DNA of 64,000 nt, from the NCBI GenBank assembly GCA_037951105.1, contig JBAMJV010007201.1, positions 1 through 64,000 of the forward strand, written 5' to 3'. Within the stretch, counting starts at the first letter, position 1. The number at the start of each line of letters is the position of its first letter. This DNA comes from Echinarachnius parma. Its lineage: Eukaryota; Echinodermata; Echinoidea; Clypeasteroida; Echinarachniidae. The notes below the pieces were generated by a model. The model was not told the DNA's origin, did not search any database, and saw only the letters and a list, made by a program, of their open reading frames with translations. Shown here piece by piece: positions 27,501 to 33,500 of this stretch. A program made the translations under genes and the position numbers.

Positions 27501-30500
27501 ACTATGATGTGCATCACACCATGAAGTCCCTGATACACTACCCAGCCCTGGATCAGGTCAAAGGTCATATCTTTGACGACTCTTACAACCTGATCACTCA
27601 AGTCATTCCTAGGTAAGCAAGCAACGTCATTTACTTTAAAAGTTTCATTTTCTGCTGCATTCAATTTAATAGTTTTTGCATTATTTTTGGATAGCTTGAA
27701 TTATAATTTCAGGAAAATAATTACATGTACTTGTGTTACTATCATTCAAGAAGGTCAAGTCATGAACATGCATAATACACAGTAATGTTGATAGTGGGTA
27801 CAACGATAATGTATTATGATTGCTGAGTGCAAAGTGAAGAACATTGAAATGTATGAATTGTACCCAAATGAAGTGCTTTTAAGTTTGATTATAATTGATC
27901 AGCTAGGTGACATTATCTCAAATGAGATGCTTGATTATGTTGAGCGGGAGACATTCCCATAATACATGTATGTCTTGCCTGCTAGGTTGTATTGGTTCTA
28001 TTTTGAAGGCAAAATTACTTCTGGGAGGTGTTTCACTAAACACCAAAACCAACTACGATGCATGATCACTACAAATTTGTGCATAAATGGCTTTTAGTGT
28101 TGGAGTAAGTTACACAGTACTGGTTTTGTATGAAAACTGCATAGAGAGGTGTGGGGAATGTATGATTCTACAAAGCAATAAACAAGAAACAATGAATTAT
28201 CACAATATTTTCATCAAACATCAATAAAGTGAAGCATCATTTTGTTTTGAACTTTTTCGACAATCCCCGTATATCCACATTTGTTGATCTGTTTCTCCCA
28301 GAGAGCGAGGGTGTGCGGATGCCAAGATCCCTCCTTGGACTTGTGCTTGTGGGGGTCCTACAGTAAGTGCACTTCAACAATATTTGTCTTTATGATGTAA
28401 ATGACCTGGATATAATTAACATTAAAGGTGCACCTGTGAAGTGTCAGATATTGCCCAAAATGACATTTGAGACTTCAATCCTGTACCAAAATCATTGTAA
28501 GATATGTCCGAATGATGTGTGAAAGTTTCATTGAAAAAGAACACTGCTTTCCTGGTTAAAAAAGCGAAAATTTGCGTCAGCATTTACAACGAATTACTGT
28601 ATGACGTGTATGAGGTTTATGACCGTTCATTAACGCTCTTGAGCTAAATGATTATCAATGATAGATATCGTCATTCTAAAGGGGCATTTGAAAAAATCTA
28701 ACACAATTTTATTCTTCTCTTACCATAAGCTAAACAATTACACGGTAGAAGTGAAACGAGGAAGCTCCAAGTAATTTTCGTGGAGTTAAGACACTTTACA
28801 GGCCTCCCTTTAATTAACAGCATAATGACCTAATAAGAACCTAACAAAGAGCTCTAGTAACACAACCCTCTTTATAACATAACAAGCTATTTCTGCTGGA
28901 CCCATGGAGCTCTTTATATAACAAGATACTAACAAGTTAATTGTCATGTTCCCAAGGACCTTGTTAAAATGAGGTTTCACTGTAGGCTAATTCCCACGTG
29001 TTAGCACAAACATGTAGGCCATTGTAGCTGCATTAGTGGTCTAGTCTACAGGAGTATTCTGTCATCTGGAAGCTCCATGCATGTGAAACGTACCTTCTCT
29101 AGCTGTTACCTACCAACTCAATCCATTCAAGACTGCATGGTCCCCAAAATACTCGGGCTGGCCGGGGTCTATGGAGAATGCATGATTTACCAAAGCACTC
29201 AGTCTCAAATGGGTTGATAACCAATTTCTCTCAAAGATGGTTGATTATCACAGATATCACATGACACAAATAAAGAGAGTTTATTCTCTAGGGGAAGCTG
29301 GGGTTGATACAGGAAACCATGGGTATGCCTGGAGACAGTTGATATTACTATATCTCATATAATTATGTTGAAATTTGTCTTGTACGTGCTTGTCCTTGCT
29401 ACAGTACCTGGAGCCCCACCAATGGACCAAAAAACATGTTCACTATGCACAGCTTGCACTGGATGATATCAATGCAAGGCACTCAAAGGTATGACAGCTA
29501 AACCGACTTCTGCTATTAATGTACCTTTATATTTGTGTGCAGTTCAACAGGGCATAATATTATACTCAAAAATATGTCTCTGCCTAACATGGTGACCTTT
29601 GACCTCATACTCTGGAAAGGTCATCTAAGTGATTTATATATATACAGGCATACATGTACAGATGTACCATATTCAACCTAAAAGGGATCTAGTAACTTTA
29701 TTGACATACTGTGCGCAAACAAAGGGTTGATAAAATGGAAATATTTGTGATCTGAGATGTCCAGAGTGACATGGGGAAATGTCATTGTAAATAAAAAGTC
29801 ATGACTGAGTAATGAGCGAAAATGACAAAAATTATATTCACTACAGTAACTCATTGCACTGACTCTGTACACAGTTGAAATTCTCCACTGGAGAATATAA
29901 ATTTTGAACACCTTTCATCTTACATATCTTTAAAACGAAAGAGAATGTTGGCAAACCGAAACCTGGCCAATGCCTCTAGCTGCTGCTATCTACAGAGAAC
30001 CATTTTAAATCAGCAAAACTTTTGGTTTTGGCCTTTATCGGTTTTACCTGTGCATAAGAACTCTTGATATATTGAATTGTGCGAGTCTTCCAGCAAATTT
30101 CAAGGGATCCTATTATTGCTGCTGTCTAGCATGTGCAAGTGTAGAGTAAGGGTCATTTTGAGATTTTCACGTAAGAAAAACAAAGTTTTGTTTGATTCTG
30201 GAAATAACATTTTGGTGTAGAAGTTGAATATTTTTATTTTTGAATTATTTCAAATACCTAGACTGTACTTGGAAAGGATATGGCACCCAACAATTCATCA
30301 AGCACAACATGCATGGATCTCCATCTAGACTCCCTAGAAACAGTTGCTAGGATAGAGTATGACACCTCCCATCTTATAGCCGCCCTGTATATGATCACAT
30401 TCAGCACCGTGGAGGGCCCGTCACATTGGGATCTACGAATCACTAATAAAGGCAGGATAGAATCGGTATGTACATGGCTTGGTTCTTTCCACTCAGCAGA

Positions 30501-33500
30501 CATTGACCTGTTGAATAATATAACCTGACAGTCAATGCTTGCATAACTTGCATTCCCTGTTACATTGCTCAGGTCATAGGTGAATGTACATGTATCTTCC
30601 AAACCTCAAAGGCCACCACCCCAAAATAATATTCTTATAAATGAAATGTAATAGTTTTAGTAGTCAATTCCACCAACATGTTCAGAAAAACTGGTTTCCA
30701 GACATATTATTTAATTTGAAAACCCATCATGATACTATAATAATGGTTCATGGGTCTTCAGGCGAAGACTAGTCCATTGTCTAGAACGTACAAGTATACC
30801 ATGCTTCTACCCCGGGGTGGGGGGGGGGGGGGGGGCACTCAAATTATTTTTTGACGGGGGTGTGCCTCATGGAACTCTGAAATGGGGGTCTTAAGAGCTG
30901 ACTACAAGCACAAAATATAGGGTCTTTGGAGTTAGTACATGTACAAAAACCCTGAAACAGGAGTTAAGGGGTCTAAATGAGCAGACTAAAGCTACAAAAA
31001 TACATGGACTTGGAGCAATCAAAGACCTACGGAAACCCACAAATGGTGGTCCAAGGCTGACTAAAAGAAGAATAATGGTCTTGGCGATACTCGACTACCT
31101 AGCCAAGTCATTCCGGGGGTCTATGGAGCGGCAATTTTTGAAAAATCTGTATCTTGAAATCGGGTGTAAAAACGGGGGTCTTGTAAGCAGCACATACCCG
31201 TCTTACATTATACTCGAGTGCCCCCCCCCCCCCAGGTCTTCTACTGTCTCCAAACTTATACAGGTATAAATTGGTGCACTCGCAAACCTTTGGCTCTTAC
31301 GGAACCATCGGCCATGTTGGTTCTTTGAGTTTCGGTGATTAATTGCATTTTGAATGAATAATACAACCCTTTACACATTGTTGGACATCTATTTAATATC
31401 AAACAAAGGTACCAAAACATATAAACCTGTGTTCTTTGCGTGCGACCGAGCATGGTGGCTTAGCGGTTAGAGTGTCCGCCTCATGCACGGGAGGTCCCGG
31501 GTTCGAACCCGGACCGGGTCATACCAAAGACTTTAAAAATTGTACCCTCTGCCTTCTAGCCAGGTGCTCTGCATTTATAGAATGGAGAAGGGAAAGTTAA
31601 TCACACGAGTTAGCAGAGGACTGGCCCCCTTCTGTAGCTTTCTCTACATTTAGTAGACGTGTGGCCTAGGGCTAATGAATCGGAGATAGGCGCCACCTTA
31701 TGTGCCAACATTGGCATGGGAAGGTCTTTAACTCTTTGCGTGGTGGCCCCCTTTATAAACAATGCAATTAATCACCGAAACTCACGGAACCAACAGGGCC
31801 AATGGCGTCGTAGGCGCCAATTCTATTCCCGCGTAAGTTTGGAGACAATAGAAGCACAGTAGAGGCGTGCGTTCTAGACAATAGACTAGTCTTCGTCTGA
31901 AGACCCATTAACAATTAATATAATATGTGACCCGTCCTACGTAGAAGAACCAAAAGTTGACAAAGTTGATTTTCTGGATTTGTATTTAGTTCGATTCAGC
32001 AATATCTAAGCTTTAATATGATATAAAGTTTGTCTCATAATGATTCTGCAACGCGGAGTTATTGACGCTTTTCTAAGGCAAATAAGAAACTTTACATCCA
32101 TTTCGAAAGTGAAATTAGCGTTTTAAGCAGGCCATAAATGAACCGATTGCATGAATAGAATGTCGTAGCAACCTTTATTCAATTTTCTTGAAAACTTGCA
32201 TATCAGTAAATATGTATGATATACACCTTCCCTCCAGAAACTGTTGAATATTATCCATGCATTGTAGAGATATGAACAGATTTAATTACAATTTAAGTGG
32301 GTGGAACGATAAACTGTACACATCGAGCACATGATACAATAGCGAGCACTTTCAGGTAACAAAAGGGGCTCCGCTCTGGCTCTGGTTATTGTTCGATTAA
32401 TCGGTATTGACTGGCAGTTTGATTTTAGGAATGCAAACTTGCGTCTGGGGCGTAATGTAAAAACTATTACAAAGAACAGTATGTTGATACGTGAAAAGTA
32501 AAACGGGGTCTCGAAGCTAGACATTTTGGAGGGGGAGGCCCCAGGTACCAAAGGGGGAGGGGGGGGGGGATCCATTGGTACAGGGTTTGTTTTCGTTCTT
32601 TTGGCGGGGATGCCCGGGGATGTCCCTTAGAAAATTTTGAAACAGGTGTCTAAGTAACGGAGGCGAGCCTCGGTCAACTTCAAAATGAGGGTATATAAAA
32701 GAGTGGGATTGTGCTTTAGCCAACTTAAAACAAGCTCTAAATAGCGTTTTCTGTTTGGTTTCAGGGGCCGCGAAACCGGGGGGGGGGGGGGGGCTGTATT
32801 TAAAACAAAGAAATATATAAGCACAAAATGTGGTCAGCCCCCCACCCCCACTTTGATTCATGAGCGAAGCTCATACAAGTACTCGTCGGTCGTTGTTGTT
32901 TTATTTATTTTTTGTTTTTTTGGTGGTGTGGGGGGGGGGGGGGGGAGGGTATGCCTTATTATAAAATTATTATGAACTACTTAAATATTTAGTACGACAA
33001 ATTAATTCTACATACGATTAATGAATGTTATGTAACAGGGCCCAATTCTTTAATCTATATAATACTCACACTCAACCAGTGGTGTACATAGTGTATGAGG
33101 TTGGAGGGGGGGGGGGGGGGGGGGGGGTGGGTGTGCAGTTAATTGGATAGGACTTGGGTCGTATTGTCATAAACATATTTTGTCAAACTCAATAGGGCCA
33201 CTATACAATGGAGGCCATTTGGATTACTAATCTCCGTGCAAGCGGCGGCGCAGTCAATAGGGATTAAAGAATCTCGATGTGCGCTGGCCGCTCTTGACAG
33301 CTACCGAGATTCCAACTTAGCACAAAGGGGTTGTTAAGAGGCGGAGCTTAATATCGCTTTAAGTGGCAAATAATTTTGGAACGCAAACTTTTCAAACCTG
33401 CAAAAAACATGCTTCAAAACTCTGCTTAATTTTTTACCTTTCCACTGGATATTTTTACTGGATATTTTGCGTACCGGTAGAACAGATATCAGGGAAATGC

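Larger units (their letters stand above)
30608..31760. mobile_element. Family D MITE broken by two nested insertions
   Basis: D sequence at 30608-30808, 31238-31442 and from 31733. It is interrupted by a 429 bp element (30809-31237, target duplication CTTCT) and a SINE (31443-31732, target duplication TCTTTGCGTG). Confidence 0.8.

Noticed and set aside
25806-27664. Long minus-strand ORFs with a repeated MTFDLIQGWVVYQG-like peptide
   Set aside because: They are antisense shadows of the exon 13 array; the plus strand carries the family motif and splice sites.
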